Source: Nereocystis luetkeana
Taxonomy: Eukaryota > Sar > Phaeophyceae > Laminariales > Laminariaceae
Direction: 5' to 3'
Length of the DNA stretch: 64,000 bases
NCBI GenBank assembly: GCA_031213475.1
Contig: JARUPZ010000026.1
Location: 3,118,823-3,182,822, forward strand
The notes below the pieces were generated by a model. That model was given only the letters and a program-made list of their open reading frames with translations. It was not told where the DNA came from and did no database searches. The position numbers and the translations under genes were made by a program. Positions 24,901 to 34,386 of the stretch are shown piece by piece (within the stretch, counting starts at the first letter, position 1; every line of letters starts with the position of its first letter).

Positions 24901-25491
24901 AACACTGCCAGCTTTTTGGAGACCACTCTCAAAACTACACACACCGTAGCACGCTACGATTGAAGCAGCATCACACCAAGCTTAAGCTCGCAGATGAGGA
25001 ATGGTTGAGGAAAATAAACGATCTCACAGCTGAGGTGCGTGTGCGTGTGCGTGTGTGATGGGTTTTTTTTCAAACATACATCTGACAAAAGTGTACACAA
25101 CACTTGGTGAAGAAAAACAAGAACGCGAAAATTACAACGCGAGACTCTGCTTGTAGGCGGTGGCGTTATGATACGTCCGTCACCAATCCCACCCTTACAT
25201 CGGCCCCAGCGGTCCGGCCCAGCGCAGGATGCCCATAGGCCCCACACCCCGAATCCACAAGAACGCGTACAGCTTATAGATGAAGCTGTTCTGTTAGTCT
25301 CGAGCGAACACGTTCAGTGCGGGGGTGCGAGAGGGCGGCGAACCAAAAAGCACGAAAAAGTTCGGTAAGCGATGGAACAAGAAAGAATCAAAGACACCAA
25401 ACGGTTCGGTAAGGGATGGAACAAGGAAGCATCTACTTACGATACATGTGAGAGGACTGCTTTGATGTTTTGACCCGTCTAGGTTCACAGA

Positions 25492-25550
<59 letters not shown>

Positions 25551-28500
25551 GTAATCGTGACTTCGATTATTTTGTTTGGCGCCCACCTTTCGTCTGCAAG
25601 CTGCTAGTGACACTTCGGTCGCGAGTGATACTTTACGGTTTAGGCGTAAATGTAGAAACCTCGTAAGGGCTATATGTATGTGTGTGTGTTCTTCAGACGA
25701 AACCGTTATTTCTACCCGTCGACATCCAGCGCAACCAGTGTCCGCGCCGATTCTGCAATCCTACTAATACAGAGATACAAGCTCTGTGTTCACGAAAAAA
25801 CACGACGGAGACATTATAGTACATTGTTATGCAGTAAGTAGTGCTGTACACGTACCAGGATTTTCATCAACATTACGGGGATGGAAAAAAAGCCTCTCTG
25901 AAGGCTGTTGTAACTCTTTTAGGAGTCCCGTTCTTGGGGACAAACCACTCTAATTCCGCGTGATTTGTCCCCAAAACGGGACTGCAGCGCTAAAAGGGTT
26001 AAGGTTAAAAGGACTTCAGCGGCGAAATCGCACGAACTAAACAACAAATAATTTGGTGAGTTACGAAGCGCAGAACGAATAGCACTTGCGGTACGTACGT
26101 AAGAAGTTAGCACGAAACAAAGGCCACGCCAAACGTGCTGCTGAAGCACGAAAACCCAAGAACACTACAACCAGAACGCCGCCAGACAACAACGAGAGTG
26201 CCGAACGTACTGGATACGAAAAAACAGCACAATCTACCTGCTGTAGAAGAGAGAGGAAATTCCGCTTCGTAAGCACACAGTGATACTGTAGCAACTGTGG
26301 GATAATTTTGCGGGAAACTCACGTCTCCTCCATCCCCGCCATCGGGAACGCCTCCTACGCCGGCCGGTGACAGCAGCATCAGTTTCCGTAACCTGTCGCG
26401 GGGGGTGTTATGCAAGACAAAAGAAAAGGCAAAAGGCGAGGAACGACACGGAGAGGAGATACAGCAAGATGGAGTGAGTAGTGATTGTGGTGATGGCGGT
26501 GGTGGCGGTGGTGGTGGTGGTGGTGGCGGTGATGGTGGTGGTGGTGGTGGCGGTGATGGTGGTGGTGATGGTGGTGGTGGTGGTGGCGGTGATGGTGGTG
26601 GTGATGGTGGTGGTGGTGGTGGTGGTGGTGGTGGTGGTGGTGGTGGTGGTGGTGGTGGTGGTGGAAGCGTGTTTGTTGGTTGGCGTTGTGGTGGTTGTGG
26701 AGGCCGTGGTGGTGTTGGTGGTGTTGGTGGTGGTGGCAGCGTTGGTGTTGGTGGTGGTTGTCGGTTCCGTTCGTTTCGTTGCCATTGCTGTCGCTGTTGT
26801 GTTGGTGGTGGTGTTCGCATTCGTTGCCCTCACACTAACCCATCACCAAAACCCAATGATAAGTTCTACGGTACGGTCAGCAACCACCCACGAGAGGCAA
26901 AACCGGTCCACAACTCTGCCTACGGTCAATTAATAACGCACGAAAGGCAACACCCGTCAACAACTTCATGTACCACAGACCGAGCCAACAAAGATAACAC
27001 AAGCCCAACACGACGGCCCGGCCGCGCCCGAACAGGGCACCACCCCGATGTCTGGCATAGGTTACGCCTGCGAAGCGCCGTACAGGGTCAAGCACCGCAA
27101 AGATGCACGATTCAACGAACCTAGAGACGACTCGTGGGGGGAAGGGGGGGGAAGCGGTCCGAAACATTAACAAAAAAAACGATGTTATGTCTTTGCGGCT
27201 GATGCTTACGGAACATCGCAAACGTAGCCCCAACCCATCCTAGAGATGCACGCAACTTTTCTGGGGCAAGTTAGTCGCGACCGAAACGAAACAATAACGC
27301 ACCTGTGCGGATGAGCCATCGCGTAAGCGGAGGAGATCATACCCCCCAGGGAGTGACCGCAGAGAACCATCTCTTCTATTCCCATCTCCGCGCGCCACTT
27401 CTCCAGGGACTCTACCACAAGTCGCTCCTGCGTCAGTCCGGTGAACGGAGGTCCCCCACACGACGTCACGGCAAATAACATTTAGCGTGACCAGTCGGCA
27501 CAACACGTTTTGTTTTTTCAAAGGAAGACGCGAGAAAAACAAATACAGAAAGCAAAACACACGCGAGAAAGAGAAAAACAAAAAACTGCGCGGAAACAAA
27601 AACACGATGGCATGCCACGAAAGCTAAAAAAGCAAAACAATGTGGAAAAACGGTTTTCTTATGAACATAGGAACACACCAGGTATATGTCAGGGTGGTCT
27701 ATATCCTACACCAATTTCAGTGTACCAAAAAAAAAAAAACTCACGTTTCGTGGAAACTGCTTCGAGCAAAAAAAAACGAACGAAAAAAAAAAAAAAAAAC
27801 TCCCTTAAATTTGTTTACAGTAGTTGCTGTCGCGTACTGACCACGGCTCCTCACCGTCGCCGCCGGTCCCTTGGCGTTGAACGGCAACCTGTCCGACCTC
27901 CCACACCCGTATAGCTCGACGCAGACAACCCGAAAATGGGCGGCTAAATCCTTCAAAACGAACATCCAGAAGGCGTTCCCCGCGGCATAGCCATGCACCA
28001 ACACCTGCACACGCCCGTGTCAACCATTTTTGCGGGCGGGGGTTTTGGCGGATATCGTTCAGTTGTTGTCAGTTGCTTGTTCCAAAACGTGATTTTTCTT
28101 TTTTTTTTAATGAAAAAACGAACATCACCCATTGTCGCTCTCAAATGTTGACCCTGATTTTTGGTGAAAACAAAAGGACGACTCGTCTTCTGAATGTGTC
28201 TTTTCACCTCCTGGACCTGTTCCTTCCACAACCGACCAAGTAACTAATAATGGTCAACCATGGAGCATCACCCGGTACTACCAGAGTCACGCAGTGTCCC
28301 GTAGAATTGTAAGCAGGAATGTACAGCCCACCACCATTGTCAAGAGGAAAACCATGGTCCGCACGGAACATGAAAAAAATAGAAATCAAAAGGCGCAGCC
28401 GCGCCGCCTGTCCGTTCTGTTTCTGGCCCGTTTTGGGTCCCGCTTCACAGCGGCAAAAAAACAAACAGCAGGGGCGAGCAAGCGGCCAGGTCAAACCACT

Positions 28501-29207
28501 CGCCCCTCCGAACGTGCTGCTGCCGAGTAATATTTACAACAATACCCCGCCTCCCCCTCTGAAGGGCGGGATCTTTGGGGCGTCGGTACCGTACACGGCC
28601 GTGCGCTGACCCATTCGCTTCGTTCCAATGCCCGGGGAACCAGGGAGGCATGTTTTTTCAGAGGCGCACGCGCGCGTAGGCGTTTCCATAAAAACAAGAA
28701 GCATTCGAAGTGAGATCCGTACCCGTGTCCTCGACGACGCCAAATGTGATGGTGTTACTACTGTCAATAAGCTATACTAGGGGTAAAGCATCGATATCCT
28801 CGACAACGCCAAACGTGATGGTACTACCTACTGAGCTATAGGGGTAAAGCATCGATCGATTCACCCAGCCCAGGGCAACCCTTACAACCTGGTTGCCTAC
28901 ACACTACACAACATATCTGGCCATAGTAAATAGGACCAAATATTGTCAGTAAAAATAGGTAAGTATCTAGGTCTTCGTGTGTACCGTAAGTCCTATTTAT
29001 TAGGGTCACCCGTAATATTTTCCCCCGTAATACAAGAGTGCCTGAAGAAGGCGCCCCCCCCCTCTTTCTCACCAGCACAGGCCTTCCCGACCCCCCCCGA
29101 GCCGTCGAAAACCCTTCTTCGGGGTCATCACCTCCCTTCACGCAGACTGTGCCAAGACCGCTCACAACGGACTGCTCGAATTCCACCTGCACCCAGCATA
29201 AGCGGTC

Positions 29208-29240
<33 letters not shown>

Positions 29241-32200
29241 TTAAATGGGGAGTTGCAGCGAGCATGGAGTGGGGGCGGGGGGGAGGTATTCGATAGTAGA
29301 GATGTCCTCGATATCATTAAGCATGGCTGTAGTCGTAATGACCATAGTCCCTCCCACCCTTCCAACGCCGGAACGGAGCACGTCGGGTATTCACCGACCA
29401 GGCAGACATTGCTTGCACCAAGCGCGAAGCGCCGTGAGGTGTCCGGCGAGGGGGGCGGGGGGGTACTCATTTGTTGCTTGCCTCAGTCATTTGACCATTG
29501 ACCACGCATCCCTTTCGAGACGGAGCACCGTTCCTACTCCTAATAGAGACACCTCCAACAATTGGGCGCTCATTACGTTGTTTCCATATATTACATAGAA
29601 ACTTTTTGCTAATCTTATCCCCCTCCTGTTTGGCCGCCTGTGGCCACCATCTATCTCCTAGGATGGCGATCGTTTTCTCGCTGCTATCTAGTGTCTCAAA
29701 CTCCTCCATGTCACATTCTTCTATTTCCCTCATCTCCTCTTCTAACACATCCCGTTCCTCCTTGTATATTTCACATTCTCCTACTATGTGAGTTCTACTC
29801 TATCGCTTTGCCACACGGGCACATCTGTGCATCTATTTCCTCCTCCTCCCGGCTACTGGTATACCTCTTTCTTCTTTCTGGAAAGTCCAGGTCGCCTACA
29901 CGAAACCGCAGCTTCAGCGTTTTCGCGAAGTCCATTGGGCCGTGCAGATACGTTTTCATTCCTATTCCTTCCCTCAATCTCCCGTATATCTCTAGGTGTT
30001 TTTCCGATTCCACCTTGTTTCGTAGCGCTAGCCTTTCCCTTCTTTCTATTATTTCTTCTACTTCTGCCTTGTACTTCCCAAACTTCCCGGCGAACATCAC
30101 CTCTTCTTGGTTTCCCCCTATATCCTTCCATACTTTCTCAACTACGCTATCCCACCTTGTTCCAGTTCGCCCTTTTGTTACTTTCTCCCATATAGCTTTA
30201 TCAACTATGGCCGGCAACCTCTTTTTTGGCATGTTCCTTACTTTATATTGCCATTTCAACTTTCTCATATCCCTGTTTGTCTTGAGTGGGTGCATTCCCA
30301 GTTCTGCTCTTAATACTGTATTACTAGTCGTACTTGAGCATCTTAGGATTTTTTTAGCTGCTGTCATCTGTACTGTTTCCAACTGTTTTACGAGTTTCGC
30401 ATTCCCTTCCCATACTTCTCCTGCATATTCTAGCTTTGGTACTATCACATTCATCAGGATATACACATCTCCTAATCCTGGTGTCAAGGTGCGAGTCTGT
30501 TAGCATCGCATCCATCTTGCCCATGTGTGCTTTACCCTTTCCTATTACTTTTGCTATATGTGTATCCCAAGAGCAGTCTTTTGAGATCTCTACGCCAAGG
30601 TACGTATACTGGTCTACGATCGGCAATTCATCTTCTCCCCACTTCCAACTGAAATTTATCGGGTTCACCTTATCTTCGTTACAAACAACTACTGCGCATT
30701 TCTTGACGTTCGCCGTCACCCTCCATTTCCTAGTGTATTCTAGCGCGTTCTCTATTTGTTTCTGCAATCCTTCGGGTGTTTCTGATATCCCCACGAGGTC
30801 ATCAGCAAACATCAATCCCGACACTGTATCTTCCCCTACCGTGACTCCCTGCCTTGCTGCTTCAACTGCTACTATCAGGTCGTTAATATATATCTTGAAT
30901 AGGCTGGGTGACAGCGTACATCCCTGTGCAACTCCTTGTAAAATATCAACATACTTCGATATTTCCCCGTCCAGCATCACAGCACTTCTCGCACATTCCG
31001 TCATCTTTTTCATCATTCTCCACATCTTTCCTCTGATTCCTATTTCCCATAGTTTTTTCCACAATCCATTTCTCCAGACTGTGTCGTAGAGGGGGGGGGG
31101 GGGGGAGGGGGTTAAATCGCGTGGGCAACCGACAGGGACGTTGTGCGGGGAATCAAATCGCATCGGGACCCGACAAGATATGCGTGGGGATCTGTAATTA
31201 CACCGTCGCCCGAAAGTGGGCAGAAAAAAAAAACAAAGGGGGAGTCTCACGGGGCCATGGAAGGGAGTGAGGGGAGGGGGAGGAGGTGTTGTGCGGGGTC
31301 GGCGGCAAAGCCGCTGGCGACTCACCCTCAAACCGAGCGCACGTCGAAAACGTAGGAACATAGTAATCAGGACCAAATGTGCTTGGTAAAAACACTGGAG
31401 TATATAGGTGTTGAAGTGTATGGTGGGTCCCCCTCGTATTGCGCAACATCAAAAAGAGGCACAAGACCGAGAAGATGGCAACAAAAAAAACGGCAGCGAC
31501 TACAGGGAGCAGAGCGGGGGCGCCATGTCTTGGCTGTGGTCGCTGTCGCTGCCTTCGCCGGAATCCTGTTGGTCCTTTCCTGTCGCCACCGGAGTTGTGC
31601 TCGGTGCTATGTTTGCTTCTGTGTTTTGCCGAAAGTGCACTGCTGTAGAAATAGGAAACAACTACGAGCCGTGTAGTAAAAAAGAAAGAAAAAAAAGTCC
31701 CTGAGATCGACCCTCTACGTATTATCAACACCAAGCGGCCCCACGTACTGCACAGCAATCCCCCCCCCCCCCTCAAGCTCCACCGCCAGCTATGCACGTA
31801 TATATATACGCCAGAAATAAAACCAGACCAACTAAAAATTACACGGCCTAACCTAGCAGCGACCGGAGATAGGGCATAAACGCCTTATTTTCGCTACTAA
31901 TAGGCACTCGTGCTGGTGGATATTTGGTAATGAGGCATCATGCCGTCAACTGAGCAGTGCCACCGTACACAGGAGTGCCCTTTTATTGGCTCAATATTTT
32001 CAGCCTGGTCTTGTGTCTTGAGATCCTCCTCCGACAGGTATGATAGTTTTCTACTCGAAGTCTTCCAGTAAATGCCTTTTGTCTTAAAGCTACAGTATGT
32101 ATGCAGCGCATACAAAAGTTGGCTCGGGTTGCGCGAACAGATTTCTTCGAATTGCAATCTTCCGGTGATATCTTGCTCCTAGTGTGAGGAGCTCAGTAGA

Positions 32201-32907
32201 TAATACGCCACCCCTCTAAAACGGCATCGCTCAGCTGTACGCGCGAGGGGACCCAGAAGTTACTAGGGCGTTTCAGCACGTTCAGCAAACAGACGGGAAA
32301 AAAACGTAACAAACACAACAACAAACAACAACACGCTGTCAGAGATTATCGGTCGGGCGGCGCGGATCTCCGACATCAGGCCTCTGGCTTCATCCTGTTC
32401 AGAAGTAAGGCAATAAGCTGGGGTTTCCCCCCCCACTCATGTCCATTTATTATATTCGCCCTTCCGTTCTCTCTCCCTCCTAGTCGTAACTCAGATCCGG
32501 GGTCATAGAGCAGCCCCCCCCCCCCCCCCCCCCCCCAACTACGGTTCGTGCCTTCATTTCTGCCGCGAGGAACACTTCCATCCCTTTCTTCCCTTGTAAT
32601 GTTTTGCACTATGAATTTGTTTTTGTCCCAAGGTGCTCTCACGTACCGCTTCAGAGTTGTTGGAGCTTTTCCTAACGGACCAGATTGTTGGCGACGAGCA
32701 TAACGTGAAAACAACAAAAAGGCAACAAAAAAGGGTACGCATGGGCTATGACACAAGCTTGACGAACCTGCCCGTACTGTTTGAGCAGCGCGGCCTCGGC
32801 CACCTCCAGCCGAGGAGTGGACGCGTCCGTCCACCACCCTGCCATCGACGCGTACACAAACACGGAGGAGAAAAGGGCGAACCACAGCCACGCCGTCTTC
32901 CATCGCT
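18851..32907 (-). CDS. ABHD4/ABHD5 (CGI-58)-type alpha/beta hydrolase, ten exons
   Basis: The predicted role is a lysophospholipase or lysophosphatidate acyltransferase-type enzyme of lipid metabolism, as in plant and animal CGI-58 relatives. Ten minus-strand exons join in phase to 404 residues plus stop. In order they show a hydrophobic anchor (WLWFALFSSVFVYASMAGWW), the STPRLEVAEAALL element typical just before the ABHD domain, the oxyanion region VLVHGYAAG, the nucleophile elbow GHSLGG with Ser, the WIRGVGPMG and GPLGPM cap, ASGE, YGSPDHDWM with the acid Asp, and GHTLIIDNP with the catalytic His. The last motif keeps the H-x4-D acyltransferase pattern. The serine suggests an active enzyme, unlike mammalian ABHD5, which has Asn there. 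Exon 32768-32907 opens with two bases after an acceptor-like TAG, so a short 5' exon may be missing. The 1.9-kb LINE fragment and sense retroelement tails lie in introns. Confidence 0.92.
19015..19190 (-). repeat. Dispersed 0.18-kb repeat (GGCGCTTCGCGCTTGGTGCA family)
   Basis: The minus strand carries GGCGCTTCGCGCTTGGTGCA, a GTCTGCCTGGTCGGTGAAAA block, CCGGCATTGTAGGGATGCGA and a CTACGGCCATGCA tail before a C-rich run. The same series is found at 29.3, 53.4, 57.9 and 62.6 kb. It precedes the last ABHD exon. Confidence 0.75.
19861..19942 (-). CDS. ABHD gene exon: catalytic histidine
   Basis: The exon is 82 bases long and encodes HGVALAERLTQQGIRANVYT and then VPEAGHT. It ends just after the catalytic His, so the H-x4-D motif is split across an intron. 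The acceptor is TGTCATAG and the donor GTGAGG. Confidence 0.88.
20055..20150 (-). repeat. Dispersed repeat, 3' part
   Basis: CCGGCATGGTAGGGATGTGA and a GACTACGGCTATGCATGATA tail followed by a C run (minus strand), upstream of the ABHD exon at 19861-19942. Confidence 0.7.
20787..21293. repeat. 55-bp direct repeats flanking 400 bp
   Basis: GTTATGGAAATGTTGG-ACATGTCC ... TTCAGTAGCATTGC occurs at 20787-20841 and 21239-21293 with few differences. Confidence 0.8.
21299..21626. repeat. 164-bp tandem duplication
   Basis: Two nearly identical units start with ACGCACTTTATACCGTACCT and end in GGGTCAGG, so a hAT-like end is duplicated with them. One difference was noticed. Confidence 0.92.
21423..21790. 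mobile_element. Truncated hAT-like element end, inside a tandem duplication
   Basis: CAGGGCTGTTCACGGGTTGG and GGGTCAAACCTCGCGGGTC resemble the hAT terminus. The GGGTC/GACCC blocks continue to 21780, followed by an AAAAAC run. No opposite terminus is seen. Confidence 0.6.
22190..22290 (-). mobile_element. SINE body fragment, diverged
   Basis: CATGCCTTCGTCTATACGGC and CATCGCTCGTCTGTTTTCAT resemble the SINE body. The match is weak. Confidence 0.4.
22767..22972 (-). CDS. ABHD gene exon: ASGE to DWM
   Basis: The exon is 206 bases long and encodes LLALPASGEKIIFPLLTPML and, at its end, CPVSIIYGSPDHDWMPH. The Asp before WM is the expected acid of the triad. The acceptor is GTTGCAG and the donor GTAAGA, ending in phase 2. 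Confidence 0.9.
23370..23474. mobile_element. TA-flanked palindromic MITE
   Basis: Same family: TTACGGGGGACCACAGCAAA at the left and GATGGTCCCCTGTAT at the right, within an ABHD intron. Confidence 0.8.
24109..24208 (-). CDS. ABHD gene exon: cap to YxY motif
   Basis: The 100 bases encode VAERLVTKRLNFVPKSAKIR and KLLGAYVYQ. The last piece matches the KLLTDYVYH motif of plant relatives. The acceptor is GTTCAG and the donor GTGCGT. Confidence 0.87.
24236..24294. repeat. AAC microsatellite
   Basis: A CAA run, interrupted, in an ABHD intron. Confidence 0.9.
25199..25290 (-). CDS. ABHD gene exon: cap domain
   Basis: The exon is 92 bases long and encodes NSFIYKLYAFLWIRGVGPMG and WAGPLGPM, equivalent to the P-x-x-LVRGLGPWGP cap segment in plant homologues. 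The acceptor is CTAACAG and the donor GTAAGG, ending in phase 2. Confidence 0.87.
25490..25551. repeat. AAC microsatellite
   Basis: An uninterrupted ACA/AAC run of about 57 bp in an ABHD intron. Confidence 0.95.
25911..26002. mobile_element. TTAA-family palindromic MITE
   Basis: TAACTCTTTTAGGAGTCCCG at the left and GCGCTAAAAGGGTTAA at the right, in an ABHD intron. Confidence 0.75.
26323..26392 (-). CDS. ABHD gene exon: strand after the nucleophile
   Basis: This 70-base exon encodes LRKLMLLSPAGVGGVPDGGD, corresponding to the conserved LILV-PAGF region. The acceptor is GCGACAG and the donor GTGAGT. The first base completes the Arg codon of the previous exon. Confidence 0.88.
26480..26760. repeat. 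GGT-rich microsatellite, about 280 bp
   Basis: GGT/GGC/GAT triplets in an ABHD intron produce long false poly-Gly, poly-Pro, poly-Thr and poly-Val frames. Confidence 0.95.
27303..27427 (-). CDS. ABHD gene exon: nucleophile elbow
   Basis: The exon is 125 bases long and encodes ERLVVESLEKWRAEMGIEEM and VLCGHSLGGMISSAYAMAHP. The Ser of GHSLGG is the catalytic nucleophile. The acceptor is GACGCAG and the donor GTGCGT, ending in phase 2. Confidence 0.93.
27855..28004 (-). CDS. ABHD gene exon: oxyanion loop
   Basis: The 50 codons encode VLVHGYAAGNAFWMFVLKDL and then GRSDRLPF. The HGYAAG loop and the GxGRS motif are diagnostic of ABHD hydrolases. The acceptor is GTGCAG and the donor GTGAGG, phase 0. 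Confidence 0.9.
28914..29014. mobile_element. Decayed TA-family MITE
   Basis: CCATAGTAAATAGGACCAAA and a complementary right end with substitutions, 60 bp from the ABHD exon at 29073-29186. Confidence 0.65.
29073..29186 (-). CDS. ABHD gene exon: strand preceding the oxyanion loop
   Basis: These 38 codons run between acceptor GGTGCAG and donor GTGAGA, phase 0 at both ends. The exon encodes VEFEQSVVSGLGTVCVK and ends GRPVL, running straight into VLVHG of the next exon as expected for the family. Confidence 0.85.
29212..29242. repeat. TA microsatellite
   Basis: An AT run of about 28 bp, 26 bp from an ABHD exon. Confidence 0.9.
29275..29450 (-). repeat. Dispersed 0.18-kb repeat
   Basis: Same series as at 19.0 kb, minus strand, lying directly after the LINE tail and before the ABHD exon at 29073-29186. 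Confidence 0.75.
29466..31090 (-). mobile_element. 5'-truncated, frameshifted non-LTR retrotransposon (LINE)
   Basis: The minus strand encodes the C-terminal part of a reverse transcriptase: YDTVWRNGLWKKLWEIG, GVAQGCTLSPSLFKIYINDL, the catalytic FADD box (LMFADDLVGIS) and YLGVEIS. The frame shifts near 30475 and again near 29795, where a CPCG...H...EC zinc-knuckle-like motif is split. Reading continues as LEEEMREIEECDMEEFETLD and the element ends near 29466 with a tail followed by a C-rich run. The 5' end is lost at a G tract near 31095. It lies in an ABHD intron in the same orientation as the gene. Confidence 0.88.
31345..31441. mobile_element. Decayed TA-family MITE
   Basis: ACATAGTAATCAGGACCAAA and GGTGGGTCCCCCTCGTATT are diverged ends of the same family, in the ABHD intron that holds the LINE. 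Confidence 0.55.
32455..32640 (-). mobile_element. SINE body fragment
   Basis: GTCGTAACTCAGATCCGGGG and GTGCCTTCATTTCTGCCGCG match the SINE copy at 11770-11840, interrupted by a poly-C run. Confidence 0.55.
32768..32907 (-). CDS. ABHD gene exon 1 or 2: membrane anchor and N-terminal element
   Basis: The exon is 140 bases long, beginning after TTCGTAG and ending at a GTTCGT donor, phase 0. It encodes a 20-residue hydrophobic helix, then WWTDASTPRLEVAEAALLKQ, which matches the W-x-P-T-S...AE region upstream of the ABHD4/5 domain. The start codon is unresolved: an internal ATG lies within the helix, or an upstream exon supplies it. Confidence 0.82.
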
Positions 32908-33059
32908 CTACGAACACAGGAAATGAGACGGAGAGGGTGGTACGAGGGAAAAGTACGAGGGAAAAACCCAGAGGTCACGCGTGCGGGAGAGGGCAGCGAG
33001 GAGTAGGGAGGGAGGGGGACAGTATTAATAGTTATTCGTGCGATACTTGATTGTAGCGC

Positions 33060-33950
33060 AGCTAGCTGTAGAACAAAGGGTCGTCCCGTCACTGGTCGTA
33101 CAAAAGGCGCCCGTACAATGGATGGTTCGTACATGGTTGGTCGTTGAATGTTCGACCGTAACGTAGTTGGTCGTCCAGCAGTTGGCCGTACATTGCTTGG
33201 TCGTGCAGTGAGGCCACTTCTTATGCAGTCGGATTTGCAGTCAGTTGGAAATGGTGCTATCGGCACGTTCACACGAGCTTTTGCCCCGAAAATGTGCGAA
33301 GTTGCTGTTTCTCGCCTCAGAATGACTTGGATTTTCCTCCAAGACCTATCTAGAGCTGCTTCCCGCTTCTCCAGGTGCCCAGTTGCACGAAATCACCTCC
33401 GGTACTTTTCCGATCCAACTGGGTCAAACACGACTACAAACCCCGATTGGATCGGAAAAACGTTTTTCCGATGCGATCCCTGATCGTAATCGTATTTGAC
33501 CCAGTTGGATCGGAAAAGTACCGAAGGTGATTTCGTGCACTGGGCACCTGGAGAAGCGGGAAACAGCTCTAGATAGGTCTTGGAGAACAGTCCAAGTCAT
33601 TCTGAGGCGAGAAACAGCAGTTTCGCACATTTTCGGGGCAAAAGCTCGTGCGAACGTGCTGATTGCACCATTTCCAACTGACTGCAAATCCGACTGCATA
33701 AGAAGTGGCCTGAGTGGTTGTTAAAGTAGTTGGTCGTTCAGTAGCTGGACGTACAACCCGTTAAATCGTACCATTACTTGTACAAGCAGTCGATAGCAAA
33801 ATAAGATTACCAATCGGTCGTACAGCAAATTGTTGGCAGTATACTAGAAAATAGTTGACCTTACAGTATTACAATACAATACGTCGGAATGGCTCGGAAA
33901 GTACGTAGATGGTCGTTCAATAGTTGGTCGTACGACCAACAATCTTTTCT
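33060..33950. repeat. Degenerate short tandem repeat around the foldback element
   Basis: Outside the foldback, the sequence is built from variants of a unit of about 15-17 bp resembling TTGGTCGTACAGTAG. It extends from about 33060 to 33210 and from 33715 to 33950. No gene was seen. Confidence 0.6.
33212..33710. mobile_element. Foldback element with 217-bp arms
   Basis: The arms at about 33211-33428 and 33495-33711 are near-perfect inverted repeats around a 66-bp loop. The ends are GGCCACTTCTTATGCAGTCG and its complement. TGA flanks both sides, which may be a 3-bp target duplication. Both arms show the same spurious 90-110-codon frame. It is embedded in a degenerate GTACAGTAGTTGGTC-type tandem repeat. 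Confidence 0.85.
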
Positions 33951-34198
33951 AAAAAAAATGAAAACGCACACGCAAGATGTGAGACATATGCTTGGAAAAC
34001 TCATCGTTGCAGGTGTGTTGTAACACCAGTTCGGTCGCGCGTGTACTACGTACAGAGCCCCCGTGAAGCCTGTAAAAGCCCCTTCACGTAAACACACGCG
34101 GCGAGATGGCGACCGTTTCACCAAACCCCGCCGGATTTTTTGCCGCAGGCAGAAAAATAAACCAATCAATGAGCGCAAGCCCACTTAACAAACCATAG

Positions 34199-34386
34199 TT
34201 ACGCCGCACCTTCGTCGTCAGCTCCGGAAACGGCGACAATCTTGATTGCCAAAAACACGACAACTCCTAAGGCTAAGGGAAGAGACGCCAGGCGTCGCTT
34301 TGCCGCCTTGTCCCCACTGATCGTGGCCTGATGCCGCAAAGTTAAGACGCATGCCGCATACATGACGGCCAGGACGCAGACTGGAT
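34199..34386 (-). CDS. Membrane-protein gene, exon 3 and stop
   Basis: After acceptor GCTGCAG the exon encodes two helices separated by RHQATISGDKAAKRR and ends with TAA. The first two bases complete an Asp codon with exon 2. The upstream GGAA-tract part of this open frame is intronic. Confidence 0.65.

Noticed and set aside
26107..27124. Long poly-Pro, poly-Gly, poly-Thr and poly-Val frames
   Set aside because: They come from the GGT microsatellite. The only supported coding part is the 70-base ABHD exon at 26323-26392.
28204..28494. Candidate ABHD exon before 28004
   Set aside because: It has no acceptor and no similarity. The exon at 29073-29186 fills the gap with correct phase and motif.
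29640..30503. 287-codon plus-strand frame
   Set aside because: It is the antisense shadow of the LINE reverse transcriptase.
31408..31704. Small plus-strand frame with a hydrophobic stretch
   Set aside because: It has no start context or homology and starts inside a MITE remnant.
31897..32157. 86-codon minus-strand frame (EEICSRNPSQLL...)
   Set aside because: The composition looks protein-like, but no family, splice partner or repeat match was recognised. It may be a transposon fragment.
32376..33272. 298-codon minus-strand frame
   Set aside because: It overlaps the real ABHD exon in a different frame and is rich in repeats and low-complexity residues.
33148..33699. Matching frames on both strands
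   Set aside because: Both are produced by the inverted arms of the foldback element.
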